From Mesorhizobium sophorae (GTDB lineage: Bacteria > Pseudomonadota > Alphaproteobacteria > Rhizobiales > Rhizobiaceae): 64,000 nucleotides of DNA. Below the pieces are notes generated by a model. It had not been told where the DNA came from. It searched no databases and was given only the letters and a program-made list of their open reading frames with translations. Positions 18,577-27,396 of the stretch are shown piece after piece. The stretch is taken from positions 186,001 to 250,000 of the forward strand of contig NZ_NNRI01000022.1 in NCBI RefSeq assembly GCF_002270415.1, written 5' to 3'. The position numbers were made by a program, and so were the translations under genes. Numbering within the stretch: the stretch's first letter is position 1; every line of letters begins with the position of its first letter.

Positions 18577-19380
18577 ATGAAAAAGGCACTGCTGCTGGGC
18601 ACCACGGGGGCCGTGGCCGCCCTGGCCATGCTGGCTTTCGGATTCGTGGCCGGAAACCCACAGATTGCCAAGGCCGGTACGGCGCAGCCGGCCCAGACGG
18701 CAGAGGCCGACACCAAGATCGACCGCACCGAGGTCGAAGGCATCATCCGCGACTATCTGTTGAAGAACCCGGAAGTGCTTCTGGAGGTTCAGGACGCGCT
18801 CGAAGCCAAGCAGAAGGAAGAGCAGCGCATCGCCCATATGGGTGTCATCAAGGATGCCAAGGACCAGATCTTCAACTCGGCCTTCGACGGCGTCGTCGGC
18901 AACCCGAACGGCAAGGTCACCATCGTCGAGTTCTACGACTACAATTGCGGCTTCTGCAAACGCGCAATCGACGACATGCGGGCGCTGACCAAGTCCGATC
19001 CGGACCTGCGCTTCGTGCTCAAGGAATTCCCGATCCTCGGACCGGATTCGCAGAAGGCGAGCGTGGTTTCGATGGCGTTCCACCTGATGAAGCCGGAAAA
19101 GTATGGCGAGTTCCACAACGCACTGCTCGGCGGCCAGGGACGCGCTACCGAGGCGGCGGCGATCAAGATCGCGCTTTCGCTCGGCGCCGACGAAGCGACG
19201 CTGCGCGAGAAGATGAAGGACCCGTCGATCAACGAGGCCTTCTCCAAGACCTACGATCTTGCCAACAAGCTGGCGATCACCGGAACGCCGTCTTATGTGG
19301 TCGGCAACGAGGTGGTGTTCGGGGCGCTTGGACAGGAAGTGCTGGCTGAAAAGATCGAGGCGGCGAAAGCCGCGCTCTGA
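18577..19380 (+). CDS. DsbA-family thiol:disulfide oxidoreductase
   Basis: This 267-residue periplasmic thioredoxin-fold protein has a membrane-spanning or signal segment at residues 5-27. The active site is CGFC (Cys124 and Cys127) in YDYNCGFCKRAI, and the cis-proline loop is TGTPSYVVGNEVVFGA. An N-terminal helical region (residues 45-95) before the DSBA domain is like the ScsC and Com1-type proteins. The ATG at 18577 has AAGGAACAGGAACG upstream; a longer frame from 18502 overlaps the preceding gene and lacks a signal sequence at its start. It may reduce, isomerise or oxidise disulfides; which one cannot be told. Confidence 0.9.
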   Translation: MKKALLLGTTGAVAALAMLAFGFVAGNPQIAKAGTAQPAQTAEADTKIDRTEVEGIIRDYLLKNPEVLLEVQDALEAKQKEEQRIAHMGVIKDAKDQIFNSAFDGVVGNPNGKVTIVEFYDYNCGFCKRAIDDMRALTKSDPDLRFVLKEFPILGPDSQKASVVSMAFHLMKPEKYGEFHNALLGGQGRATEAAAIKIALSLGADEATLREKMKDPSINEAFSKTYDLANKLAITGTPSYVVGNEVVFGALGQEVLAEKIEAAKAAL

Positions 19381-19528
19381 TCTTGCTCACGAGCGCATTC
19401 TCACGGGCACATTCCGCGCGTTGTGGACAGTGAAAGAACGCACTTGCGCTCTTTTCGCAGGCGTCTATGCCCATTATAGAGGGCCCAGCGCGCCGGCTTG
19501 ATGTCGGCGCCGGGAAAGGTCGGCTTTT

Positions 19529-19963
19529 TTGAAAACGGTTTTCGTCCTGAACGGTCCCAATCTCAACGCGCTCGGCAAGCGCGAGCCGGGCATCTATGGC
19601 GGCAAGACGCTTGCCGCGATCGCCGAGGACTGCAAACAGGCCGGCACAGCACTTGGGCTCGAGATCGATTTCCGCCAGTCGAATCACGAGGGTGACCTTG
19701 TCGACTGGATTCAGGAAGCTGGCGACAAGGCCGCCGGCATCGTCATCAATCCAGGCGCCTACAGCCACACCTCGATCGCCATCCACGACGCCATCCGCGC
19801 CATCGCGCCGTTGCCCGTCGCTGAAGTCCATCTTTCCAACATCCATGCGCGGGAACCATTCCGCCACGTGTCCATGGTCGCGCCGGTTGCCGTCGGCATG
19901 ATCTGTGGCTTTGGGCCGCTCGGCTACACGCTGGCCCTGCAGGCGCTGGCCGCACGCCTATGA
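19529..19963 (+). CDS. aroQ: 3-dehydroquinate dehydratase, type II
   Basis: This enzyme makes 3-dehydroshikimate in the shikimate pathway. The protein is 144 residues, normal for the family. It starts with TTG at 19529, giving MKTVFVLNGPNLNALG; AAAGGT lies eight bases upstream. The catalytic Tyr is in REPGIYGG, and the NPGAYSHTS and VHLSNIHAREPFR segments form the active site. It heads the aroQ-accB-accC-aat series, a conserved order in rhizobia. Confidence 0.95.
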   Translation: MKTVFVLNGPNLNALGKREPGIYGGKTLAAIAEDCKQAGTALGLEIDFRQSNHEGDLVDWIQEAGDKAAGIVINPGAYSHTSIAIHDAIRAIAPLPVAEVHLSNIHAREPFRHVSMVAPVAVGMICGFGPLGYTLALQALAARL

Positions 19964-19989
19964 CCGGCCAACAAACAGAAGGCTCGAAA

Positions 19990-20448
19990 ATGTCGATAAA
20001 GAAGACCGGTGTTGACCAGCAGCTGATCCGCGACCTGGCGGGCATACTGAACGACACCAACCTCACCGAGATCGAGGTTGAACTGGGCGACCTGAAGGTG
20101 CGTGTTTCGCGGCAGGCTCCGGCCGTGCACGCGATCGCGGCACCGCAGCCGGCCTATGCACCGTCATCCGCCCAGCCGATTGCCGCGGCAGCCCCGGCAG
20201 TGGTCGACGTGGCGAAGAACGCGATCACCTCGCCGATGGTCGGCACCGCCTATCTGGCGCCATCGCCCGACGCCAAGGCGTTCATCGAAGTCGGCCAGAA
20301 GGTCAAAGAAGGCCAGACGCTGCTGATCATCGAGGCGATGAAGACGATGAACCAGATTCCTTCGCCGCGCTCCGGCACGGTGACGGCGATCCTGTTCGAG
20401 GATGCGACGCCGGTCGAATACGGCATGCCGCTCGTCGTGATCGAGTAG
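19990..20448 (+). CDS. accB: Biotin carboxyl carrier protein of acetyl-CoA carboxylase
   Basis: This protein carries the biotin that shuttles carboxyl groups in the first step of fatty-acid synthesis. It is 152 residues from the ATG at 19990. The biotinyl domain is C-terminal, with the acceptor lysine in EAMKTMNQI. A Pro/Ala-rich linker at about residues 40-75 joins it to the N-terminal part. A second ATG at 19960 overlaps the aroQ stop, but the AAGG before 19990 and the family pattern favour the shorter form. accC follows 10 bases later. Confidence 0.95.
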   Translation: MSIKKTGVDQQLIRDLAGILNDTNLTEIEVELGDLKVRVSRQAPAVHAIAAPQPAYAPSSAQPIAAAAPAVVDVAKNAITSPMVGTAYLAPSPDAKAFIEVGQKVKEGQTLLIIEAMKTMNQIPSPRSGTVTAILFEDATPVEYGMPLVVIE

Positions 20449-20458
20449 AGCGGGCAGG

Positions 20459-21802
20459 ATGTTCCAGAAGATCCTCATCGCCAATCGCGGCGAAATCGCG
20501 CTTCGGGTGCTGCGCGCCTGCAAGGAACTCGGCATCCAGACGGTGGTGGTGCATTCGACCGCCGACGCCGATGCCATGCATGTGCGGCTCGCCGACGAAA
20601 GCGTCTGCATCGGGCCGCCGCCATCGCGCGACAGCTACCTCAACATCCATCAGATCGTCGCGGCCTGCGAGATCACCGGCGCCGATGCCGTGCATCCGGG
20701 CTATGGCTTCCTGTCGGAAAACGCCAAGTTCGCCGACATCCTGGCCGCCCACAACATCACCTTCATCGGCCCGTCCGGCGACCATATCCGCATCATGGGC
20801 GACAAGATCGAGGCTAAGCGCACCGCAAAACGGCTCGGCATTCCGGTGGTGCCCGGTTCGGACGGTGCGGTCACCGATGAAAAAGAGGCCAAGCGCATCG
20901 CCGGCGAGATCGGCTATCCCGTGATCATCAAGGCGTCGGCCGGCGGCGGCGGACGCGGCATGAAGGTGGCGCATACCGAAGCCGACCTCGAGGTCGCCCT
21001 GCAGACGGCGCGCTCGGAGGCCGGTGCTGCCTTCGGCGACGATGCCGTCTACATCGAGAAATACCTTGAGAAGCCGCGCCACATCGAGGTGCAGGTGTTC
21101 GGTGACGGTTTTGGCCGCGGCGTGCATTTCGGCGAGCGCGATTGTTCGCTGCAGCGCCGCCATCAGAAGGTCTGGGAAGAGGCGCCCTCGCCGGCCCTCA
21201 ATGCCGAGGAGCGTGCGCGCATCGGCGGCGTCTGCGCCAAGGCGATCGCCGACCTCGGCTATTCCGGCGCCGGGACGATCGAGTTCCTGTACGAGAATGG
21301 CGAGTTCTATTTCATCGAGATGAACACGCGCCTGCAGGTCGAGCATCCAGTGACCGAAGCGATCACCGGCATCGACCTCGTGCACGAGCAGATCCGCGTC
21401 GCCTCGGGCGGCGGACTTTCGGTCAAACAGGAAGACATCAAGTTCAACGGCCACGCCATCGAATGCCGTATCAACGCCGAGGATCCGCGCACCTTCACCC
21501 CCTCGCCCGGCACGATCACCCACTTCCATACGCCGGGCGGTCTCGGCATCCGCGTCGATTCCGGCGTTTACTCCGGCTACAAGATCCCGCCCTACTACGA
21601 CAGCCTGATCGGCAAGCTGATCGTGCATGGGCGCAACCGCGTCGAGTGCATGATGCGGCTGCGGCGCGCGCTGGATGAATTCGTCGTCGACGGCATCAAG
21701 ACGACGTTGCCGCTGTTTCGCGATCTCGTCGGCAATGCCGACATCGCCAATGGCGACTATGACATCCACTGGCTGGAAAAATATCTGGCCAAGGAAGAGT
21801 AG
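20459..21802 (+). CDS. accC: Biotin carboxylase subunit of acetyl-CoA carboxylase
   Basis: This ATP-grasp enzyme carboxylates biotin on AccB using bicarbonate. It is 447 residues, the usual length. It begins FQKILIANRGEIALR, has the glycine-rich ATP loop GGGGRGMK, and the EMNTRLQVEHPVTE signature of the metal and bicarbonate site. The gene is tightly coupled to accB upstream and aat downstream (12 bases). Confidence 0.97.
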   Translation: MFQKILIANRGEIALRVLRACKELGIQTVVVHSTADADAMHVRLADESVCIGPPPSRDSYLNIHQIVAACEITGADAVHPGYGFLSENAKFADILAAHNITFIGPSGDHIRIMGDKIEAKRTAKRLGIPVVPGSDGAVTDEKEAKRIAGEIGYPVIIKASAGGGGRGMKVAHTEADLEVALQTARSEAGAAFGDDAVYIEKYLEKPRHIEVQVFGDGFGRGVHFGERDCSLQRRHQKVWEEAPSPALNAEERARIGGVCAKAIADLGYSGAGTIEFLYENGEFYFIEMNTRLQVEHPVTEAITGIDLVHEQIRVASGGGLSVKQEDIKFNGHAIECRINAEDPRTFTPSPGTITHFHTPGGLGIRVDSGVYSGYKIPPYYDSLIGKLIVHGRNRVECMMRLRRALDEFVVDGIKTTLPLFRDLVGNADIANGDYDIHWLEKYLAKEE

Positions 21803-21814
21803 TCAGGGGACGCG

Positions 21815-22432
21815 ATGACCCGCCCCTTCGCGCCCGGCTATCGCATCCCGACCGACCTTTTGCTCAAGGCCTACGCCTCGGGCGTGTTCCCGATGGCCGA
21901 GAGTGCCAGCGATCCGGAGGTGTTCTGGGTGCGGCCGGAAACGCGCGGCATCATCCCGCTTGACGGTTTTCACACGCCGAAAAGCCTCAGGAAAACGATC
22001 AAGAAGCACCCTTTCGACATCCGTTTCGATTTCGATTTCGAAGCGACGATCGACGGTTGCGCCGAAAGGCGCGAGGAGCGCCGCTCGACCTGGATCAATG
22101 CGCCGATCCGCGAAGCCTATGTCCAGTTGCACCGGATAGGGCATTGTCATTCGGTCGAGGCTTGGCGCGAGGACCGGCTGGTCGGCGGCCTCTACGGCGT
22201 ATCGCTTGGCCGGGTGTTCTTTGGCGAAAGCATGTTCGCCAGGGAGACGGATGCTTCCAAGACCTGCCTTTATTATCTCGTCGAGAGGTTGAAGGCGCGC
22301 GGCTTCGCTCTGCTTGATACGCAATTCACCACCGAGCACCTCAAGCGCTTCGGCGCGGTCGACGTGCCGCGCGGAAAATACGAGAAAATGCTGGCCGACG
22401 CGCTGAAGGGCGAGGCCGCATTCTACCCCTGA
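21815..22432 (+). CDS. aat: Leucyl/phenylalanyl-tRNA-protein transferase
   Basis: Aat adds Leu or Phe from aminoacyl-tRNA to proteins with N-terminal Arg or Lys, marking them for ClpAP degradation (N-end rule). The 205-residue length is typical for the alphaproteobacterial form. Signatures seen are YASGVFPMAE near the start, WVRPETRGIIPLDGFH, and GGLYGVSLGRVFFGESMFA in the core. It is the last gene of the aroQ-accBC operon and converges on a minus-strand gene 11 bases away. Confidence 0.94.
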   Translation: MTRPFAPGYRIPTDLLLKAYASGVFPMAESASDPEVFWVRPETRGIIPLDGFHTPKSLRKTIKKHPFDIRFDFDFEATIDGCAERREERRSTWINAPIREAYVQLHRIGHCHSVEAWREDRLVGGLYGVSLGRVFFGESMFARETDASKTCLYYLVERLKARGFALLDTQFTTEHLKRFGAVDVPRGKYEKMLADALKGEAAFYP

Positions 22433-22443
22433 CGATCGGCCTC

Positions 22444-22830
22444 TTACTTCCCGGCCGCCGCTTCCAGCGGCGTCTGCGAATGGAACATCATCTTCCAGCC
22501 ATTGACGCGATGGACGTAGCCGGTACTGACCAGCGCCGCGTAGGGCTCGCCGTTCTCACGCGTCGCATGCGCCTCGTAGGTCAGCATGACGATATCGCTG
22601 CCCGGCTCAATTATTCCCTTGAGCTCGATGTCGAGATCGCGCCAACGGTTGGGCTTGGTTGCGGTCTTGGCGAGATCGGCATTGTCCATCGCCTGTGCCA
22701 TCTGCGGAAACGCCACAAGGCACTCGGTGTCGGCATTGGCCGCGTAGTAGGCCGCGTCACCTGTCCAGAATCCTTTTTCGAGTTCGAGCAATTCCGCCTT
22801 GCCGGCGGTGATCCGCTTGCTGTCTGACAT
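22444..22830 (-). CDS. NTF2/SnoaL-like (DUF4440-type) protein
   Basis: This 128-residue protein has the cone-shaped NTF2-like fold pattern: an N-terminal helix (ELLELEKGFWTGDAAYYAANA), a central strand set and a final VHRVNGWKMMFHSQTP strand pair. Family members are small enzymes or ligand-binding proteins, and no catalytic set is clear here. The ATG at 22830 has GGAGG eight bases upstream, which decides the start over an upstream ATG at 22845. It follows the DUF2155 gene by 75 bases. Confidence 0.75.
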   Translation of the reverse strand: MSDSKRITAGKAELLELEKGFWTGDAAYYAANADTECLVAFPQMAQAMDNADLAKTATKPNRWRDLDIELKGIIEPGSDIVMLTYEAHATRENGEPYAALVSTGYVHRVNGWKMMFHSQTPLEAAAGK

Positions 22831-22905
22831 CGGAATATCCTCCATGCGCATGAATGCGCGGTCGTCCGTGGTCCAACGCGTGGTGGCCACGACGGTTCCA
22901 GAGGA

Positions 22906-23535
22906 TCAGTTGGCTTCGGTGGTATCCGGTTCCGTGGTATCCGGTTCCGTGATAGCCGGTTCCGTGATAGCCGGTTCCGTGGCATCGGGTTGTACCACGT
23001 CCGGAGTGGCGGCAGGCTTCGGCTGGGCCGCGGCAGGCTTCGACGCGTCGGCTTTGGTCGCGTCAGCCTTGGCGGCGTCGGGCGCCGGCACATCCGACTT
23101 CTGCTTGCATTCCTTTAGCCAGACGTCATAGACGGCATGCTCGACGGCGTTGAGGCCAGGGCTTTCGGCAAACATCCAGCCGGTGAAGATGCGGCGGATC
23201 TTCCGGTCGAGCGTGATCTCGTCGACCTCGACGAAGGAGTCTGTCTTCGGCTCCTCGGTCTGCGGCCGCGAATAGCAGACGCGCGGCGTCACCTGCAAGG
23301 CACCGAACTGCACCGTCTCGTCGATATAGACATCGAAGGTGATGATGCGGCCGGTGATCTTGTCGATGCCGGCAAACTCGGCGATGGGATTGGTCACCCG
23401 GTCCGATCCTGCGGGCGCCGCCGGCGCCGGTGCAGCGGGTGCCGGTTCAGGCGAAGCGGCAAAGGCCGTGGTGCTGACGGCGAGACTGGCGGCTAGCGCC
23501 AGGCCGCCCGTCGATATTCGGTTGAAAAAGCTCAT
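22906..23535 (-). CDS. DUF2155 periplasmic protein with repeat tail
   Basis: This 209-residue protein has a signal peptide ending near AFA-ASPEP, a Pro/Ala-rich linker, then the DUF2155 domain (about residues 45-150) with FAGIDKITGRIITFDVYIDE and the conserved RIFTGWMFAESPGLNAVEH. Function is unknown; the family often sits near aat and the NDUFA12-like gene in alphaproteobacteria, as here. The C-terminal 60 residues are low complexity, ending in pentapeptide TEPxT repeats encoded by a 15-base tandem repeat. Confidence 0.85.
   Translation of the reverse strand: MSFFNRISTGGLALAASLAVSTTAFAASPEPAPAAPAPAAPAGSDRVTNPIAEFAGIDKITGRIITFDVYIDETVQFGALQVTPRVCYSRPQTEEPKTDSFVEVDEITLDRKIRRIFTGWMFAESPGLNAVEHAVYDVWLKECKQKSDVPAPDAAKADATKADASKPAAAQPKPAATPDVVQPDATEPAITEPAITEPDTTEPDTTEAN
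22919..22993 (-). repeat. 15-bp tandem repeat, five units, in the DUF2155 tail
   Basis: Five consecutive 15-base units of the type GTGGTATCCGGTTCC (plus strand) run from 22919; the last is degenerate. They encode TEPDT/TEPAI pentapeptides. The unit keeps the frame, so copy-number change would alter tail length only. Confidence 0.88.
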
Positions 23536-23676
23536 CTAGGGGTACCGGTGGTTCGCGCCCGGGTGATTCTGTCGATCGCCAAGGCTAGTCGCCGTTTTTT
23601 GATCAGCAAGCAGCTAAACACCAATTGTGGCGATAAAGGACCGGCCTGCACCTTGCGCGATTACAAGTCGGGGCCG

Positions 23677-24075
23677 TTACGATCCGGGTGTCCAGGCGTC
23701 ATAGTCGCCCGTGACCTGCGGGCGATGCTGATTGGTCAGCACCGAGCCTTTCGGGCGGTAGGCCGCCGGGGTGCCGGTCAGATTGGGCTGATGTGGCTTC
23801 TGCCAGTCGCGGGGCTTGTAGGTCTCGCTGGCGGGCGCGACATCAACACGGTGATGCATCCAGCCATGCCAGCCGGGCGGTATCGCGGAGGCTTCCGAAT
23901 AATTCCGGTAGATGACCCATCGGCGCGTGCGGCCTTCCGAATCGATGCCGCCTTCGTAATAGACATTGCCTGTCTCGTCCTGGCCGACCTTCTTGCCGTG
24001 CCGCCAGGTGTGCAGGCGCGTTCCCAGCGTCTGGCTGTTCCACCAGGTGAAAAACTGCGTAAGGAAAGTCTTCAT
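23677..24075 (-). CDS. NADH:ubiquinone oxidoreductase subunit, NDUFA12 family
   Basis: This 132-residue protein is the alphaproteobacterial homologue of the mitochondrial complex I accessory subunit NDUFA12 (B17.2). Typical segments are FFTWWNSQTLGTRLHTW, GNVYYEG, RRWVIYRNYSEASAIPPGWHGWMHH, and the C-terminal YRPKGSVL. It is expected at the junction of the membrane and peripheral arms. It stands apart from the nuo operon, as is usual for this gene, next to the DUF2155 gene. Confidence 0.92.
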   Translation of the reverse strand: MKTFLTQFFTWWNSQTLGTRLHTWRHGKKVGQDETGNVYYEGGIDSEGRTRRWVIYRNYSEASAIPPGWHGWMHHRVDVAPASETYKPRDWQKPHQPNLTGTPAAYRPKGSVLTNQHRPQVTGDYDAWTPGS

Positions 24076-24301
24076 CTCAGAACCCTCGCGCCGGCAGCGC
24101 CCGTTTCCTGCTTATGGCGTCAGGCCTTCGGGAAGGCAAGGGTTTTGCCGCAAGGTGCACGCAAATGGCTTGCCGGAAACCCGACACAAGCCCGTGATCT
24201 TATCGACAGCAAGATGCGCGCTTGCCAAGCCACTGCGGTCTTTCTAAAGCTTTGCGCGGCAAGGCCGGTATCCGACCCGCGCAGGCCGACGGAGGTGACG
24301 A

Positions 24302-25144
24302 TTGGCCACGGAAATGCCGACCACCGACATTCGCATCAGCGCCGACACGATTCGCCGCCGCAAGGGCGGCACACCGATCGTCTGCCTCACCGCTTACACC
24401 TATCCCATCGCCCGCTTGCTCGACGACCATGTCGACCTGCTCCTGGTCGGCGACAGCGTCGCCATGGTGCTGCACGGCCACGAGACGACGCTGGGTGCCT
24501 CGCTCGAGATGATGATCGCGCATGGGCAAGCGGTGATGCGTGGCGCGGCCAAGGCCTGCGTCGTCGTCGACATGCCGGCCGGCACCTATGAGGATTCGGC
24601 GGCGCTGGCCGTTGCTTCGGCGCGGCGGATGATCGACGAAACCGGCTGCCAGGCGGTTAAACTCGAAGGCGGCGTCGACATGGCCCGGCAGATCGCCGCG
24701 ATCGTCGCTGCCGGCATTCCGGTGATGGGACATATCGGTCTCCAGCCGCAATCTGTCGAGAAAGACGGCGGCTACAAGATCAAGGGCCGCACCGAGGAGG
24801 CCGTCGCGGCCTTGGTTCGCGACGCACTCGCGGTCGAAAGCGCCGGTGCGTTCTCAGTGGTCATCGAAGGCACGGTCGAGACCGTCGCCGCCGACATCAC
24901 CCGCCGCATCGCCATTCCAACCATCGGCATCGGCGCCAGCAGCGACTGCGACGGACAGATCCTGGTCATCGACGACATGGTCGGGCTGACCGTCGACCGC
25001 GTGCCGAAATTCGTCAAGGAATATGCCGACCTGCGCAGCGTCATCTCACACGCCGCCGAACGCTACGCTGCGGAGGTGCGAAGCCGGGCATTTCCCGGCC
25101 CCGGCCATGTCTTTTCGGCGACAAAGCACGGGGATGACGCATGA
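24302..25144 (+). CDS. panB: 3-methyl-2-oxobutanoate hydroxymethyltransferase
   Basis: PanB transfers a one-carbon unit to alpha-ketoisovalerate, the first step of pantothenate synthesis. The start is TTG at 24302, six bases after GGAGG; the next ATG at 24314 would be too far from that site. The protein is 280 residues. It holds VCLTAYTYPIARLLDD, LLVGDSVAMVLHG (metal-binding Asp), KLEGG and the catalytic Glu in VIEGTVE. Its stop overlaps the panC start (ATGA), so the pair is translationally coupled. Confidence 0.95.
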   Translation: MATEMPTTDIRISADTIRRRKGGTPIVCLTAYTYPIARLLDDHVDLLLVGDSVAMVLHGHETTLGASLEMMIAHGQAVMRGAAKACVVVDMPAGTYEDSAALAVASARRMIDETGCQAVKLEGGVDMARQIAAIVAAGIPVMGHIGLQPQSVEKDGGYKIKGRTEEAVAALVRDALAVESAGAFSVVIEGTVETVAADITRRIAIPTIGIGASSDCDGQILVIDDMVGLTVDRVPKFVKEYADLRSVISHAAERYAAEVRSRAFPGPGHVFSATKHGDDA

Positions 25145-25992
25145 GCCGGCCCGTCATCGTCGACAGCGTTGCCGCACTGCGCGCGCAAATCCGCGACTGG
25201 CGGCGCGACGGCCTTCGTGTCGCCATGGTGCCGACCATGGGCGCATTGCATGACGGGCACATCTCGCTGGTCAGGATCGCACTCGAAAAGGCCGATCGCT
25301 GCGTCGTGTCGATCTTCGTCAATCCGACGCAGTTCGCGCCGACGGAAGACCTCGACAAGTACCCGCGCCAGCTCGCCCACGACCTCGATCGGCTGAAAGC
25401 GGCCAAGGCCGACCTTGCCTTCACACCGACGGTTGGCGAGATGTATCCCGCCGGTTTTGCCACCAAAATCTCGGTCGGCGGTCCCTCCGCCGGGCTCGAA
25501 TCGGACTTTCGGCCGACGTTTTTCGACGGTGTCGCCACCGTCGTGGCAAAGCTCTTCCTGCAGGCAACGCCTGACTGCGCGATCTTCGGCGAGAAGGACT
25601 ACCAGCAGCTTTGCGTGGTCAGGCAGCTCTGCGGCGACCTCGACCTGCCGGTCGAGATCATCGGTGCACCGACGATCCGCGACGCACATGGTCTCGCCAT
25701 GTCGTCACGCAATGCCTATCTCGATGAAGCCGAACTCAAGATCGCCCGCCAACTCAATGTGATATTACGCGACACGGCGGTGGCTTTGACGGCAGGTGCC
25801 GACCAAAACGACGCAACCGCGGAGGCCAGCCGTGCCCTGGTCGCGGCCGGCTTCCGCAAGGTCGACTACGTCGAGGCCCGTGAAAGCCTGACGCTTGCGC
25901 CGTGGCGTCGCGACGTTGAGGGGCGCGTGCTTGCGGCCGCCTGGCTCGGCAAGACGAGGCTGATCGACAATGTGGACGTTGGCTCCACCTAG
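25141..25992 (+). CDS. panC: Pantothenate synthetase (pantoate-beta-alanine ligase)
   Basis: PanC joins pantoate and beta-alanine using ATP. The protein is 283 residues. It has the nucleotide-binding GALHDGH (HIGH-like), FVNPTQF, GEKDYQQL and MSSRNAYL (KMSKS-like) motifs. The ATG overlaps the panB stop by four bases. It converges on a VanZ-like gene 22 bases downstream. Confidence 0.95.
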   Translation: MSRPVIVDSVAALRAQIRDWRRDGLRVAMVPTMGALHDGHISLVRIALEKADRCVVSIFVNPTQFAPTEDLDKYPRQLAHDLDRLKAAKADLAFTPTVGEMYPAGFATKISVGGPSAGLESDFRPTFFDGVATVVAKLFLQATPDCAIFGEKDYQQLCVVRQLCGDLDLPVEIIGAPTIRDAHGLAMSSRNAYLDEAELKIARQLNVILRDTAVALTAGADQNDATAEASRALVAAGFRKVDYVEARESLTLAPWRRDVEGRVLAAAWLGKTRLIDNVDVGST

Positions 25993-26013
25993 CGCCGCGG
26001 GTTGCTGCCGCGC

Positions 26014-26358
26014 CTACCTCTCTCCCATTCGTCCGCTGGGCCTGACGAACAGTTGCCCCACAAAGATCCCAACAATTCCGGCTGATGCTTTCACGAGTGC
26101 ATCGGCAAACTGCGCGTGGCGACCGGGATCAATGATCTGAAGCAGTTCCAGGACGCCGGCGGTCACAACCACGAAGATCGCAGCTTGATACAGACGGTTG
26201 GGGAAGCCGAGCGCCAGGACGAAGCCCAAGAGCACATAAGCCAAAGCGCGCTCAACATTCGCCTCGGCTATGTGTGGCCGCATCTGGATCGGCGACAGGG
26301 TTGAGAAAATGATGATGGCGAGCAGCACCAGCGCTGCAATGCGGGACAGTTTGGTCAT
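26014..26358 (-). CDS. VanZ-like small membrane protein
   Basis: This 114-residue protein has three to four predicted membrane helices: an N-terminal helix (ALVLLAIIIFSTLSPIQ), AYVLLGFVLALGF, AAIFVVVTAGVLELLQ and IVGIFVGQLFV. The motifs STLSPIQ and ELLQIIDPGRHAQFADALVKASAG match the VanZ-like family, whose function in Gram-negative bacteria is not settled. The ATG at 26358 has AGGA close upstream. A longer frame to 26409 adds no recognisable sequence. Confidence 0.75.
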   Translation of the reverse strand: MTKLSRIAALVLLAIIIFSTLSPIQMRPHIAEANVERALAYVLLGFVLALGFPNRLYQAAIFVVVTAGVLELLQIIDPGRHAQFADALVKASAGIVGIFVGQLFVRPSGRMGER

Positions 26359-26536
26359 GTTCCTGCATATCCGTCGTGAGCCGGCGCAGCAAACGCCGAG
26401 ATGACGCATGGCCGTGTGCGGAACCGATGACGGCCAGCAATGCCGGTGGAGCGTAATGTGAGCGCAGGTCGCCCCGGCTCCCGCGCCGGAGCCATGCCCC
26501 CAAACCTGCGAAGATCGCGAACCATCTGATCGCCGC

Positions 26537-27235
26537 CTATTCCTCGGTTGGCATGTGCAGATACATCGACTGGATGCCGACCCGGCCCGGCCCGGTGAAG
26601 CGGTTGACGATGAAATTCATGTTGGCGCCGAAGAAGCCGCTCGACAGGCGATCGATCTTGGTCTCCATCCTGACCGAGACATCCTTGAACAGCCAGCCGC
26701 CGGGCTCGATGTCGATGGTTTCGCCGGCGGCGAGCGTTTTCTCGAAGACGTTGCCGTAGCCGTGCAGCCAGACGATGCCATCGCCGGCATCGCCGCGAAA
26801 GCGGTCGATGAAGAAGCCACTCTGGCCAAACAGCATCGTCGCCAAGCCGCGCACGCGCTCGAAAGTGTACTCGACGTTGCCGGTGGCGGCGAGAAACTGG
26901 TGCTCGCGCACCTGGATCTCCTCGCCACGCCTGAGATGGATCGGCACGATATGGCCAGGCCCGTCGCGGCTGAAGGCAATGATCCCTGCTCCGGACGCTT
27001 CGGTGACGAATATCTGCATACCGGCCATCATGCGCTTCAGCGCACCCTTCAGCGATTTCAAGCCGATGTTGATGGTCGAGTTCTTCCACAGCAGGATGTG
27101 ATGCTCGAAATAGACCGGCATGCGCGTCACATCGACCGAAAGCACGGGCACCAGTTCGCCGGCGATATGATAAGTGACGCCGCCAAAGGTTTCGTCCGAC
27201 ACCTGTGTCGGCATCAGTTCCGGTAAGCTCGGCAT
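26537..27235 (-). CDS. AIM24 / TIGR00266-family protein
   Basis: This 232-residue protein belongs to the AIM24 family, related to a yeast mitochondrial inner-membrane organising protein; the bacterial role is unknown. It starts MPSLPELMPTQVSDETFGG at 27235, after a GGGGGGA ribosome binding site. The double beta-roll pattern is clear: LLWKNSTINIGLKSL, GPGHIVPIHLRRGEEIQVREHQFLAA (only part of a longer conserved run) and a glycine-rich C-terminus with FVNRFTGPGRVGIQSMY-like strand (FIVNRFTGPGRVGIQ). No membrane helix is seen. It stands alone. Confidence 0.8.
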   Translation of the reverse strand: MPSLPELMPTQVSDETFGGVTYHIAGELVPVLSVDVTRMPVYFEHHILLWKNSTINIGLKSLKGALKRMMAGMQIFVTEASGAGIIAFSRDGPGHIVPIHLRRGEEIQVREHQFLAATGNVEYTFERVRGLATMLFGQSGFFIDRFRGDAGDGIVWLHGYGNVFEKTLAAGETIDIEPGGWLFKDVSVRMETKIDRLSSGFFGANMNFIVNRFTGPGRVGIQSMYLHMPTEE

Positions 27236-27396
27236 GAAAATCCCCCCGACGCTGCCCAACACAAGCGTCCGTCTGTTCTGGCTTCCAGCAGGGTCAGCTG
27301 AAGGAGCTTTGCTGCGGGACTTTCAAGCCGTCAAACGAAAATAGGGCTTTGTCGTGGTGCTCGCGCGAAGGTGATCGAGATACGCCGGCAGATACC

